NCBI GenBank assembly: GCA_963749675.1
Contig: CAVVNT010000002.1
Span: 434,001 to 498,000 of the forward strand
Source: Roseitranquillus sp963749675
GTDB taxonomy: Bacteria > Pseudomonadota > Alphaproteobacteria > Rhodobacterales > Rhodobacteraceae
Direction of reading: 5' to 3'
Length of the DNA: 64,000 bases
Shown here: one piece after another, positions 7,731 to 16,096 of the stretch
How positions within the stretch are numbered: position 1 is the stretch's first letter
Layout of the letters: each line of letters begins with the position of its first letter
Notes under the pieces: generated by a model
What the model saw: only the letters and a program-made list of their open reading frames with translations
What the model was told of the DNA's origin: nothing
Database searches by the model: none
Program-made: the position numbers and the translations under genes

Positions 7731-9305
7731 CTAGTAGTCCGTTGGCGCACCGCCCTCACGCTTCCGACGCGCCACGAACTCTACGAGTTCTTCGCGAATT
7801 GCCGGGTCGAGTGGAGGGGGCTCGAAAGCGGCGACGATATCGTGAAAGATCTTGTTGGCACGTTGCGCCGTCCAGTTCGCTCCGGCCTGAAGCCACGCCT
7901 CATGGTTCCGGATGTCGGACAGGAATGGCTGGTAGAACGCCGTCTGGTAGCGTTCCTGCGTGTGCGCGATGCCGAAGTAGTGACCATCGCCGTCAACTTC
8001 CGCGATGGCGTCGAATGCGAGATCCGCCTCGCCGGTCGCCGTGATCGACGGATCGAAATAGCGCTGGACCTGCTGCAGAACCTCGCAGTCCATGACGAAC
8101 TTCTCCGGGCTTGCGATGAGCCCCCCTTCGAGCCAACCCGCGGCATGGTAGACAACATGGCTCCCCGACTGGATCGCCGCCCAGATCGAGTTCGACGTCT
8201 CCCACATCGCCTGCCCGTCGGGAACGTTCGAGGCACAGGTGCCGGATGAGCGCAACGGCAGACCATAGAAGCGCGCCATCTGCCCCGTCATCTGCGTCGC
8301 CCGGATGTATTCCGGCGTACCGAATGCAGGCGCGCCCGAACGCATGTCGACGTTTGATGTGAAGGTTCCGAGGACGCAGGGCGCGCCGGGACGGATCCAC
8401 TGGGCGAGGGCAATCGCCGAGAGCCCTTCGGCGACGCTCTGCGCGACGGCGCCAGCCATCGTGACCGGTGCCATCGCACCCGCCAGGGTGAACGGCGTGA
8501 CGATTACCGCCTGGCCGCGCCGGACGCAGCGCATGAAGCCGTCGAGCATTGGCCAGTCGTGCTTGAGCGGCGAGGTGGAGTTGATGTTGGTATACATCCG
8601 CGGGCTCGCCACGAACTCCTCGTGACCCAGACCGCAAGCGATGCGCACCATCTCCATGACGTCCTCGACGCGCTCGCTGCCGAGCGAGTAGGCGTGGGGA
8701 ACCTTGTCGGTCAGCGTCAGCTTGTCGAAGAGCACGTCGAGGTGGCGGACGCTGGCATGGCAGTCGAGGGGCTCGACTGGGTATCCGCCGGCAACGTGGA
8801 TGCAATTGAAGAACTGCGTCAGCCGCAGCAGATCCCGACACTGCGCGCGCGTCCCCGGAACCTTCCCGGTGGCGAGGTCCCAGTAGTTCGGCGGAGAAGA
8901 GACGTTGACGAAGTTGATCGTCCCATCGCCGACGGTGATCCGGCGGTGCGGGTTTCGCGGCGTGATCGTGAAGCTGGACGGCGCCTTCCCGACCATCTCC
9001 ATCACGAAGTCTCGACCCATGCGGATCTTGCCGTCGACCAGGGCGCACCCTGCTGCGAGCAGGATCCGGGACGCCTCTTCGTTCAGGATCGCGATGCCGA
9101 CTTCCTCGAGGATCCGCATCGCCGTGCCGTGTATCGCTGCGACGCCTTCGGGGCAAAGAGGCTCCGTCGGCCGGTCGGTGTTGAGAGGGGGGCGCCATGG
9201 CGACTGGCGGATCGGGCCGCTTCCCATCCGCTCAGCGTGTGCCGCCCGTCCACCGCTCCGGCGTGTGGGGCGTATCTGTGCGACCTCTATGTCTGGCTTG
9301 GCCAT
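7731..9305 (-). CDS. MttB-superfamily methyltransferase (non-pyrrolysine)
   Basis: A 524-residue member of the trimethylamine:corrinoid methyltransferase superfamily (COG5598). Recognisable segments include a TIM-barrel region with NSTSPLKHDW, PFTLAGAMAPVTMAGAVAQS and a C-terminal HEAWLQAGANWTAQRANKI. The archaeal enzyme has an in-frame UAG read as pyrrolysine; this gene has none, so it belongs to the non-Pyl branch, some members of which demethylate glycine betaine or other quaternary amines. No corrinoid protein or reactivase lies beside it, so the substrate is open. ATG 9305 is chosen over an in-frame TTG at 9323; neither has a clear ribosome-binding site. It is upstream of and co-oriented with the H-NOX pair. 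Confidence 0.88.
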   Translation of the reverse strand: MAKPDIEVAQIRPTRRSGGRAAHAERMGSGPIRQSPWRPPLNTDRPTEPLCPEGVAAIHGTAMRILEEVGIAILNEEASRILLAAGCALVDGKIRMGRDFVMEMVGKAPSSFTITPRNPHRRITVGDGTINFVNVSSPPNYWDLATGKVPGTRAQCRDLLRLTQFFNCIHVAGGYPVEPLDCHASVRHLDVLFDKLTLTDKVPHAYSLGSERVEDVMEMVRIACGLGHEEFVASPRMYTNINSTSPLKHDWPMLDGFMRCVRRGQAVIVTPFTLAGAMAPVTMAGAVAQSVAEGLSAIALAQWIRPGAPCVLGTFTSNVDMRSGAPAFGTPEYIRATQMTGQMARFYGLPLRSSGTCASNVPDGQAMWETSNSIWAAIQSGSHVVYHAAGWLEGGLIASPEKFVMDCEVLQQVQRYFDPSITATGEADLAFDAIAEVDGDGHYFGIAHTQERYQTAFYQPFLSDIRNHEAWLQAGANWTAQRANKIFHDIVAAFEPPPLDPAIREELVEFVARRKREGGAPTDY

Positions 9306-9394
9306 ACGGGCATCAGATGCCAAATCGGCGCATGGAATCGGCCGGATTGCGACGAAAGGGCGTCGGTTTCGGCGCTGGCACTTCTCGCTGCGGC

Positions 9395-9673
9395 TCAGGT
9401 CCAGTGAGGCAAGTCACCGCCGGGGAGCGCCGCGCGCGCGGAGGTCAGGGTTTCAGGCGGCACGTCGGTATGGGAGGAGAAGCTGAGGATCCACGAGTTG
9501 TCCAAGGCAAGGAAGTCCAGGACGCCCGCGAGGAACTCGGCATCCCCGGCCGACGTTCCCAAGTCTGTGGGGGCGGTTCCGGTTGCGGCGCAGAAGTGAC
9601 GTAGCATGTCCGGGTCGCTCGCCAGCCACGTCAGGACCTTTAACGCGAGGGTCTCGGCATCATTTCGCCGCAA
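9395..9673 (-). CDS. DUF3572 family protein
   Basis: A 92-residue cytosolic helical protein matching DUF3572: AETLALKVLTWLASDPDML at the N-terminus, then GTAPTDL, EFLAGVLDFLALDNSWIL and the C-terminal ARAALPGGDLPHW. The function is unknown. The best start is TTG at 9673, with GGAG about 10 nt upstream; no ATG or GTG lies in frame just ahead, and family members begin with the same MxRxDAET motif. It is divergent from pleD, a common alphaproteobacterial arrangement that hints at, but does not prove, a link to c-di-GMP control. Confidence 0.85.
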   Translation of the reverse strand: MRRNDAETLALKVLTWLASDPDMLRHFCAATGTAPTDLGTSAGDAEFLAGVLDFLALDNSWILSFSSHTDVPPETLTSARAALPGGDLPHWT

Positions 9674-9760
9674 GGTTGCATCTCCGAATTCGTCAATGCG
9701 TTGTTAACCATTAGATCATCAGGGTAAATCACGCGCCGGGGAAAGGTCTAGATACGAAGC

Positions 9761-11137
9761 ATGGCGGGCCGAATACTGATCGCAGGGCAGAACGCCGACG
9801 AGCGGATGACACTCTGCCGGATGATCGGTGGTGCCCGCTACGATGCCGTCGCCGTCGACGCGGACGATAGGCTGGTTTCCGTGGCGATAGGCCACAATCC
9901 AGACATCATCGTGATCGTGGATGGGTCAGACTGGGACCACACAGTTGCAGTTTGCCGTCATCTCAAGGCACACGACGAACTCCAAGACATCCCCATAATT
10001 CTCGCCAGCGAATCCGGCGAGACGGAGAAGAGGCGCGCCGCCCTCGAAGCCGGAGCCGACGAACTCCTCCGGTGCCCGCCAGAAGAAATCGTGCTCATGG
10101 CGCGCCTTCGCAGCATTCAGCGGCTCAGCGACACCAGCGAGGAGCTGCGGCGTCGCCGTACGACCGCCGGGGAATTCGGCTTTGCGGAATCGACCCCGAC
10201 TTTCGCACGCCCCGGCCGGATAGCCTTCGTCGCTTGCAACAGCAACGCGCACCCGGACTGGCCGACGCGCCTGCGAAAACTCATGCACCACCGGGTCGAG
10301 GTCGTAGGGCCCGCCGCCGCTCTCGACCAAGGCACGGAAGGCCGCGCAGCCGACGTCTACGTTCTCGACCTTGTCAGTGACGGACTTCAGGCGCTCAAGC
10401 TCATCCCCGAGATCCGCTCGAGGGCACAGACCAGGAGGGCCGGCATCCTCGTGATCGCGGAGGTCGGCCACGCAGAATACGCCGCGATGGCGCTTGACCT
10501 CGGCGCGAACGATCTGATCCCGTCGGACTTCGACGATGCCGAGCTGGCAGTTCGCCTGCGCACGCAGATCCGGCGCAAGCAGCAGGCCGATTCCCTTCGC
10601 GCTGCCCTGGATGAAGATCTGCGAATGGCGGTCATCGATCCGCTCACCGGCCTCTACAACCGCCGCTACGCGATGGCGCATCTCAAGCGGCTGACGAGCC
10701 GTGCGGCGGAGACCGGGCGCAACTTCACCATCATGGTCGCCGACCTCGACCACTTCAAAGTCGTGAACGACACTTGGGGCCACGCCGCGGGAGATGCCGT
10801 TCTCATCGAGGTAGCCCGGCGGATCCGAGACAATCTCCGCGGCAACGACCTCGTTGCGCGCATCGGCGGAGAGGAGTTCCTGATCGCGCTTCCCGAATGC
10901 CCCCTCTCGGAGGCGCAGCAGGCCGGGGAGCGGATTCGACGGACGGTAGGTCGCGAGCCGTTGGTCCTTCCCTCCGGCGAAGAAATACGCGTCACGATAA
11001 GCGTCGGTATCGCGGTCGGAGGCAGCGCGCGGGGAATAGACGTCGTCTCGGCGCTGATCGACGAGGCGGACCGCGCTCTCTACGATGCAAAGGCCGAGGG
11101 CCGGAATCAGGTGACCCTTGGACGGTCTGCGGCTTAG
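9761..11137 (+). CDS. pleD: PleD-type response regulator/diguanylate cyclase with degenerate receiver
   Basis: A 458-residue REC-REC-GGDEF protein, the PleD layout. The GGDEF domain looks active: ARIGGEEF with the RGND I-site five residues ahead. The first receiver is unusual: the acidic Asp-Asp pair expected near residues 9-10 is Gly-Gln, the phosphoacceptor position falls on Val53 with Asp54 displaced by one, and the conserved Lys in TKP is Cys (RCPPEE). The second receiver keeps an Asp (VYVLDL) but lacks the other residues. In classical PleD, phosphorylation of REC1 drives dimerisation, so control here may differ. It is divergent from DUF3572 and converges on the P450 gene. Confidence 0.9.
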   Translation: MAGRILIAGQNADERMTLCRMIGGARYDAVAVDADDRLVSVAIGHNPDIIVIVDGSDWDHTVAVCRHLKAHDELQDIPIILASESGETEKRRAALEAGADELLRCPPEEIVLMARLRSIQRLSDTSEELRRRRTTAGEFGFAESTPTFARPGRIAFVACNSNAHPDWPTRLRKLMHHRVEVVGPAAALDQGTEGRAADVYVLDLVSDGLQALKLIPEIRSRAQTRRAGILVIAEVGHAEYAAMALDLGANDLIPSDFDDAELAVRLRTQIRRKQQADSLRAALDEDLRMAVIDPLTGLYNRRYAMAHLKRLTSRAAETGRNFTIMVADLDHFKVVNDTWGHAAGDAVLIEVARRIRDNLRGNDLVARIGGEEFLIALPECPLSEAQQAGERIRRTVGREPLVLPSGEEIRVTISVGIAVGGSARGIDVVSALIDEADRALYDAKAEGRNQVTLGRSAA

Positions 11138-11167
11138 ACCCCATGATCGCGGTGTGAGTCGACTGGG

Positions 11168-12469
11168 TCAGACGGTGTCCCGCGTCCAGCTGCCCTGCGC
11201 CCCCGAGGTCTGACGAGGAGCATTTTCGCCAATGAGCCTCGTATCGGTGATTCTGAATCCGCCTGCGGGCAAAGCAGGCAGGGCGGAGTAATCTGGTTCC
11301 GCGTCCGGGGTGGCGCTGCGCCACTCGAGGTCGCGGGTCAGCATTGCGGAGAACCGCTTCATCAGCCGGATCGTAAGCCATTCGCCGGGACAACGGTGCG
11401 TCGCTTTGTGATCGCCGCCACCCTGCGGGATCAGCGTGAACGGGTCTCCCGGCCAGCCGAGGAAGCGTTCGGGCGAGAAGCGGTCCGGGTTCCCCCAGTG
11501 CGCGGCATCGCGATTTGTCCCGTAGAGATCCAGAATGACGCGCGTGCCGGCCTCGATCACCTCGCCGTGCCAATCGATGTCCACGTTCGTAATGGCGGCC
11601 GTCGCCGGAAAGAACGGATAGGTGCGGCGCACCTCCTGAACGAAGGCCTGACACCACTCCTCGTCCTGAGCCACGCGGGAGGCGGACGCGGGATGGCGCG
11701 ACAGCGCATGAGCAAGAAAGACAAGATAGACCGATATCGCGACGGTGGGCCGCAGCACGTTCAGAAGTTCGACCGCCGCGATCTCCTCCGGCAGCAACGT
11801 TCCATCATCGTCCCGCCAGAGCGCGATGACAGAGAGCGCGCTGTCATCGGCGGCCTCGACCTTCCCGCCTCGAAGGTCTCCGACAGTCCCCGCGAGCATC
11901 GTCTCCAGCCGATGTCGCGATGTGCGGGCTCTGATCTGTCCGACTGGCGCAGGTCCGGCATGCAGGAACAGGTCTGACAGCATTCCAGAGATGTCCCCGA
12001 TGCGGTCCTGATCGAGCCGGACACCCGCCCATTCGAAGGCGACGCGCGTCAGGATCAGCTTGGTCTGCTCGAAGAGATCCACCTCGCCGCGCCAGCACTC
12101 CGCCGCCCGGCGGCATTCATCGGCGAAGCGCCGCTCGACAGGGTCCAGGTCGGTCCGCGGCCCCATGAGGCCCAGGAACAGGCTCTTGCGATGCCGATGC
12201 GCCACGCCGTCGAGTCCCTGCACGCCGCCCTTGCCGAACAGCACGTCGCTCGCGACCGCCGGGACGGCGCCCTGCCGGTGAAACCGCTTTGGATCGTAGA
12301 CCAGCCGCGCCGCATCGACGCCCGTCAGACAGACGGCCTCGTGCCCGAGAAATCGCGTCCTAAATCCGGCCGTGCCAAGCGCGCGGGTCCGCGACAGGAT
12401 GTGGCGATAGGGATCGCGCAGGAGTTCGTGGGTGACATCAGGCAGGTCGGACGCGGGCAAGGAAGTCAT
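11168..12469 (-). CDS. CYP152-family cytochrome P450 (fatty-acid peroxygenase)
   Basis: A 433-residue P450 of the hydrogen-peroxide-using CYP152 group. The heme-ligand motif is PQGGGDHKATHRCPGEW (Cys360), and the family-specific Arg-Pro that binds the fatty-acid carboxylate is R240-P241 (NVLRPTVAIS). Residue 84 is Gln (GGVQGLDG), as in the Bacillus subtilis P450-BSbeta hydroxylase, whereas the OleT decarboxylase has His there, so alpha/beta-hydroxylation is favoured over alkene formation (inference). ATG 12469 follows AGAGGTGA; longer in-frame starts were rejected for lack of homology. It lies downstream of and co-oriented with the AI-2E transporter gene. Confidence 0.92.
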   Translation of the reverse strand: MTSLPASDLPDVTHELLRDPYRHILSRTRALGTAGFRTRFLGHEAVCLTGVDAARLVYDPKRFHRQGAVPAVASDVLFGKGGVQGLDGVAHRHRKSLFLGLMGPRTDLDPVERRFADECRRAAECWRGEVDLFEQTKLILTRVAFEWAGVRLDQDRIGDISGMLSDLFLHAGPAPVGQIRARTSRHRLETMLAGTVGDLRGGKVEAADDSALSVIALWRDDDGTLLPEEIAAVELLNVLRPTVAISVYLVFLAHALSRHPASASRVAQDEEWCQAFVQEVRRTYPFFPATAAITNVDIDWHGEVIEAGTRVILDLYGTNRDAAHWGNPDRFSPERFLGWPGDPFTLIPQGGGDHKATHRCPGEWLTIRLMKRFSAMLTRDLEWRSATPDAEPDYSALPALPAGGFRITDTRLIGENAPRQTSGAQGSWTRDTV

Positions 12470-12595
12470 CGCCGTCACCTCTGATACTCTCGCGTGACAA
12501 GACCGAGCCAGCGCGAAAAGTTCCAAGCCAGGGACGACCCTCCCAGCCGCCTGTCCCGAGCCATTGAAGTTCCGGGGGGGCGCACGCTTGGACAA

Positions 12596-13771
12596 TCAGC
12601 GACGTCCCAGGTGCCCCTTCCCGCGAGGGGTTGGCGGGAGGTCGTCCTCCGCGGCATGCGCTTCTGGAACCGGCTCCGGCTCGCGCTGCTGGTCGTGGAT
12701 CGATTGTCCCCACGAAAGAAGAAGCTCGTAGGCAAGCGCCAGTAGAACCGGTCCCAGGAACAGGCCCGGCAATCCGAACGCCAACGTGCCGCCGAGCAGG
12801 CCGATGAGGATCACCGGCATCGGCGTCTCCAGCCCGCGTCCAAGAACGAAGGGCTTCAAGACGTGCTCGGTGCTTGCGGCCGCGATCATGTAGACGCTGA
12901 AGGCGATCGCCGTTCCAGAGGATCCGCGCGCAAACCAGAACCAGGCGATGAGGGCGGCGACCGCCGGCCACGGCCCGATCTGTACGATCGCCAGCACGAG
13001 AACCGCCAGAGCGAGCAGGCCGGCATGCGGCACACCGAAGAGCAAGAGGCCGAGCCCCACGATCAGCGCCTGAAGCACGGCGACACCTATCACGCCACGT
13101 GCGACATTGCGGATCGTGTCGCCAGCCACCCGGACGAAGCGCGCGCCCTGCGCTCCGGCAAGATGCAGGGCGACCTCGCGCATGGCCGACAGCATGCGTG
13201 GGGCCTCCGGCAACAGCAGTCCGGCGAGGATCATTCCGGCGGCGACCACGAGCATGCTGCCGGCGAGGGCCGCGATCGCCTTCAGCATCCACTCTCCCGG
13301 CAGCAACATGGTGTGGGCGTACTTGTCGACGAACCCCGAGGTATTGCTGGCCGCATTCATCCAGACAGAGTGAAGCTGTGGACCCACGACCGGCAGTCCG
13401 GCGATCATGGCCGGCGCCGGTGGGAGTGCGGTCTGCCCGGACTTGAGGTGCAGGGCAAGCGCCTCCAGCGACGCCACGACGCTGGCGCTCAGCATGGCAG
13501 CGGGCCCGACCACCACCGCAAGGCCGAGGACCGTGACCATGGCGGCGGAGAGCCACCGCCGGCCGCCGAGGCGCGCCCGGATCCGCTCGTACGGAGGATG
13601 AAGGGCGACTGCGAGGATCACCGACCATATCACAACCGATAGAAACGGGCGTACGACAGCCTGCACGGCAAGAAGCAGCGCCAGAAGGAGGCCGATCTTG
13701 ATCGTGACGTCGAGCGCGATCCGCTCCGGACTGCGCGCTCTGCCCGCCGGTCCAGGATCAGACGCCGGCAT
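12596..13771 (-). CDS. AI-2E family transporter (integral membrane protein)
   Basis: A 391-residue inner-membrane protein with about 7-8 hydrophobic helices. It opens with a VTIKIGLLLALLLAVQAVV helix and LHPPYERI motif, and carries the family's C-terminal GPWPA, STEHVLKPFVLGRG and GLFLGPVLLALAYELL segments. The AI-2E/PerM family includes autoinducer-2 exporters, Na+/H+ antiporters and proteins of unknown cargo, so the name is a family label only. The cytosolic tail is charged. ATG 13771 is chosen; an upstream in-frame extension to 13972 is Arg-rich with no homology. No strong ribosome-binding site is visible. Confidence 0.88.
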   Translation of the reverse strand: MPASDPGPAGRARSPERIALDVTIKIGLLLALLLAVQAVVRPFLSVVIWSVILAVALHPPYERIRARLGGRRWLSAAMVTVLGLAVVVGPAAMLSASVVASLEALALHLKSGQTALPPAPAMIAGLPVVGPQLHSVWMNAASNTSGFVDKYAHTMLLPGEWMLKAIAALAGSMLVVAAGMILAGLLLPEAPRMLSAMREVALHLAGAQGARFVRVAGDTIRNVARGVIGVAVLQALIVGLGLLLFGVPHAGLLALAVLVLAIVQIGPWPAVAALIAWFWFARGSSGTAIAFSVYMIAAASTEHVLKPFVLGRGLETPMPVILIGLLGGTLAFGLPGLFLGPVLLALAYELLLSWGQSIHDQQREPEPVPEAHAAEDDLPPTPRGKGHLGRR

Positions 13772-14093
13772 GATTCTGGTCGGGCTGCGGTCTGGGGCCC
13801 AAGCGCAGCCACGAAAGGCGCTGCGAGACCGAAGAAGAGCCAGAAGTCTTCGAGGTAGGCGACCTCCAGCGCCACCCCCACGATCCCGTGTCGGCGTCGG
13901 CAACTCCTCCCCTGCCGAAGAAGAGCAAGGCGCATCGGATCGCGATCCAGTGCAGGAGAACGCCCGACGCACCGGTCCTGCCGGCTCGTTGGACGATCCG
14001 GGCCGTTTTCGCTCTCATGTGCAGGGGCATCGATCCTCTCCCAGGGAATAGCGGTGACGGACGCAGAACATACCATTCGGCGCCCAAGGACAC
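13772..14093. other. Spacer with a possible decayed membrane-protein fragment
   Basis: About 320 bp between the AI-2E gene and the Tat-exported protein. On the minus strand, two frames carry short hydrophobic runs (SGVLLHWIAIRCALLFFG, then VALEVAYLEDFWLFFGLAA). Joined by a frameshift near 13880 they could be the remnant of a small membrane protein. I recognise no family, and the region may simply be non-coding. Confidence 0.25.
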
Positions 14094-14657
14094 TCAATAG
14101 AGCGCTGCGCGACGAAAGGCTCTGCGGCGTGCGCCGGCGAAGGACACCGGGGTAAGGGGCATGCCGATGACGTCGATGAAGAGGGACGCATTGTCGCCCA
14201 GCACCGGCATGTCGCCGTCGATGATCTGCACCGTGTAGTGCAGATCGCCGCCACTCAGCTCCGGATCCCGAAGCTCGACGACGGTCTGGCGCAGCGTCCC
14301 GTCCTCCAGAACCGACAGATCCGCGTTCGGCGGATCAGACAGGAAGCTGTCCTTGCCTTCGCTCCAGAACGGCACGAACGACTTCGTCGTCATGTTGCCG
14401 GCAATGCGCTCGGGCCGGTCCGAGAAGAACAGCGTCACCGGGCTCACGCCGCGCAGCGTCAGCCGGTCCTGCCCGGCCTCGTACGCCATTCCCGACGCGG
14501 TCTGGACGAAGAGAAAGTCGGCGCTGGCGGAGGCGTCCTGAGCGCGCGCGCGATCAGCCACGAGCAACCCGGTCGCCAGGCCAGCGCCGCCGGCCAGAAG
14601 CTGTCGTCGCGACGGAAACGGTCCGTTCATCTCAGGATCGAGACCAAACGTCATCAT
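14094..14657 (-). CDS. Tat-exported protein of unknown function
   Basis: A 187-residue protein with a twin-arginine signal (PSRRQLLAGGAGLATG) and a cleavage region ADRARAQ near residue 39, so it is folded in the cytosol and sent to the periplasm. The mature part has no cysteines and contains SPVTLFFSDRPERIAGNM, DLSVLEDGTLRQTVVELRDPELSGG and a GMPLTPVSFAG tail, resembling proteobacterial hypothetical proteins without an assigned role. No cofactor motif is evident. The start is MMT at 14657. It is isolated from its neighbours by long spacers on both sides. Confidence 0.75.
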   Translation of the reverse strand: MMTFGLDPEMNGPFPSRRQLLAGGAGLATGLLVADRARAQDASASADFLFVQTASGMAYEAGQDRLTLRGVSPVTLFFSDRPERIAGNMTTKSFVPFWSEGKDSFLSDPPNADLSVLEDGTLRQTVVELRDPELSGGDLHYTVQIIDGDMPVLGDNASLFIDVIGMPLTPVSFAGARRRAFRRAALY

Positions 14658-15022
14658 ATCCCCCTAGCGGCGAGCACGCGCCCGCGGCGGTTTCTCTCGC
14701 GGACTGCGCCGACGGTAACATCTTCTGACACGCCATCGAGTGGTTTCGGCGCGCGGATGCGCGCCATCGCAAAGTCTTGGTGAAACGTCATTCGAACTCC
14801 CCGCATCCGCCAGTTTCGATGTGGCGACTGTCGTCAATTCCCCGCGCTTCAGTCTGCCCAGTTTGCGCCAAGATCCATCCTGACATCGCACAGAGATCAG
14901 GCGTATCTCGCGGGTCGGAGAGGCTACGCTGGATGCGGCGCCCACGAGCTGTGTGAAACGCACGCCCTCCGCGGGAGATGCGACGGAGAATGACCTGCGG
15001 CTTGCGCCACCAGCAGCGTAGG

Positions 15023-15040
15023 GTGCGTGCTCGCACGCAC
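15023..15040. repeat. Perfect 8-bp inverted repeat
   Basis: GTGCGTGC-TC-GCACGCAC, a perfect 8-bp palindrome with a 2-nt centre inside the long spacer. It could be an operator or a cruciform. No gene is close enough to assign it. Confidence 0.5.
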
Positions 15041-15130
15041 TGCTCCCAGTCCGCAGCCCCGCGCCGACAGTGCGTGTGAACACGCCCTGGACTCCGTCCG
15101 TTCGCGGTTGAAGCGGTCCACGTTCGGCGG

Positions 15131-15155
15131 GGTATCGGTCCGCCGGACCGATACC
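15131..15155. repeat. Perfect 11-bp inverted repeat
   Basis: The arm GGTATCGGTCC, a 3-nt loop, and its exact complement form a strong hairpin. There is no T-run on either side, so it is more like an operator or RNA structure than an intrinsic terminator. It lies about 90 nt beyond the terminator of the 55-residue gene. Confidence 0.6.
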
Positions 15156-15241
15156 TGATCCGCCTCACCAATTCCGAGACGCCGCAAACCCCTCCGGCTC
15201 GAACCACCTCTCGCGCATCACCTTGTCACCGGCCCGCAACG

Positions 15242-15271
15242 AAAAGGGCGCGCCGGCGTGGCGCGCCCCTT
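15242..15271 (-). terminator. Intrinsic terminator of the small basic protein gene
   Basis: On the minus strand AAGGGGCGCGCC, a 5-nt loop and GGCGCGCCCTT form a stem with one bulge, followed by TTTTC. It sits 27 nt after the stop of the 55-residue gene. Confidence 0.75.
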
Positions 15272-15297
15272 GGACCTCTTGCGGGATCCATCACGGT

Positions 15298-15465
15298 TCA
15301 GTGCTTGTTTACCGCCTTCTTGACCTCGCGGGCCGCGGTCTTGGCCGCCGCCGCCTTGGGCGACTGGTGGGTGTGGCCCGGCGTCCCGTGCGTCGGCGTG
15401 GTGCCGGCGGTGCGGCTGTGCCCGCGCGAGCCACCCATGAACTTCGACAGAAGTCTTTTCAGCAT
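15298..15465 (-). CDS. Small basic His/Thr-rich protein
   Basis: A 55-residue protein starting MLKRLLSKFMGGSRGH, followed by a Thr/His/Gly-rich middle (TPTHGTPGHTHQ) and a Lys/Ala C-terminus. ATG 15463-15465 is preceded by GGAGAG at good spacing, and a clear terminator follows the stop, which together support a real gene. A longer open frame to 15780 has no homology and was rejected. The short amphipathic N-terminus plus a disordered cationic tail could bind membranes or nucleic acid (inference). I recognise no family. Confidence 0.6.
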   Translation of the reverse strand: MLKRLLSKFMGGSRGHSRTAGTTPTHGTPGHTHQSPKAAAAKTAAREVKKAVNKH

Positions 15466-15682
15466 CGCAGCTCTCCGTCCTGGTGTCGCGCGACTCCCGC
15501 CGCGCCTTGGAGACGGAACCATCGGCCCGCGTCCCCGGTTCCGAAATCCCGCCCTCCGCCTCGGCCCGCTCTGCGAGGCCGCGGCATCTCGCTGCAAGGG
15601 CGCCACGCCGTCTCGTTGACCCACATCAACGCCCCGCCGCCGGCGCTCGGTCAATCCCTGCGCTGCAACCACGGAGAAACCC

Positions 15683-15916
15683 ATGTCCCACACCCCGCAC
15701 GAACTCACCGAGGAGTTTCCGGCCAGGGCCGACGCCATCCACCGCCTGAGGGAGAGCGACGCGCACTTCCGCCGCCTCACCGACGAGTATCACGAGACGA
15801 ACCGCGCGATCCACCGCGCCGAAACGCGGGCGGAACCCACGACCGAGGAGCACGAGGAGGAGCTGCGCCGCCGCCGCGCCCACCTCAAGGACCAGATCGC
15901 CCGCGCCCTCGACTGA
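15683..15916 (+). CDS. YdcH/DUF465 family protein
   Basis: A 77-residue cytosolic helical protein with the DUF465 pattern: HELTEEFPARADAIHRLRES, then HFRRLTDEYHETNRAIHRAE and ELRRRRAHLKDQIARAL. These proteins form short helical hairpins of unknown role and are common in proteobacteria. ATG 15683 follows a GGAGA ribosome-binding site. It stands alone between the small basic protein and the cold-shock gene. Confidence 0.85.
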   Translation: MSHTPHELTEEFPARADAIHRLRESDAHFRRLTDEYHETNRAIHRAETRAEPTTEEHEEELRRRRAHLKDQIARALD

Positions 15917-16000
15917 CCCGGGGCGCGGCCGGCCCGGCCCGAAAAGCCTTGCCATTCCGTCGCGAGGGGCGCATAGAGGCGCTCGCTACGTTATCTCTTT

Positions 16001-16096
16001 CGACCACTGTCTCCTCACGGCTTCAGTCTCGATCGCGACCGACTGAGCCAGGCTGCCGCACCTCCGCGGGCAGCACCAAGACAAGGAGACATCACG
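16001..16096 (+). promoter_or_regulatory. Conserved 96-nt leader of cold-shock gene 1
   Basis: This stretch is nearly identical, and exactly the same length, as the leader of the second cold-shock gene (16570-16665). Shared blocks are CGACCACTGTCTCCTC, GGCTTCAGT, CGCGACCGACTGAGCC and a GGCTGCC...GGGCAGC hairpin just before the AAGGAGAC ribosome-binding site. Long structured leaders of cspA-type mRNAs control stability and translation in the cold, so an equivalent role is likely. Confidence 0.65.

Larger units (their letters stand above)
14658..15241. other. Non-coding spacer with palindromes
   Basis: Nearly 600 bp with no believable gene; open frames here lack ribosome-binding sites and homology. 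Two perfect inverted repeats occur (15023-15040 and 15131-15155, listed separately). No tRNA or known RNA was recognised. Confidence 0.5.

Noticed and set aside
7731..9305. Pyrrolysine-encoding amber in mttB
   Set aside because: The frame has no internal TAG; it belongs to the non-pyrrolysine branch.
15181..15240. Possible tRNA, because of GGTTCGAGCC on the minus strand
   Set aside because: The T-arm stem does not pair and no acceptor or anticodon arms can be drawn.
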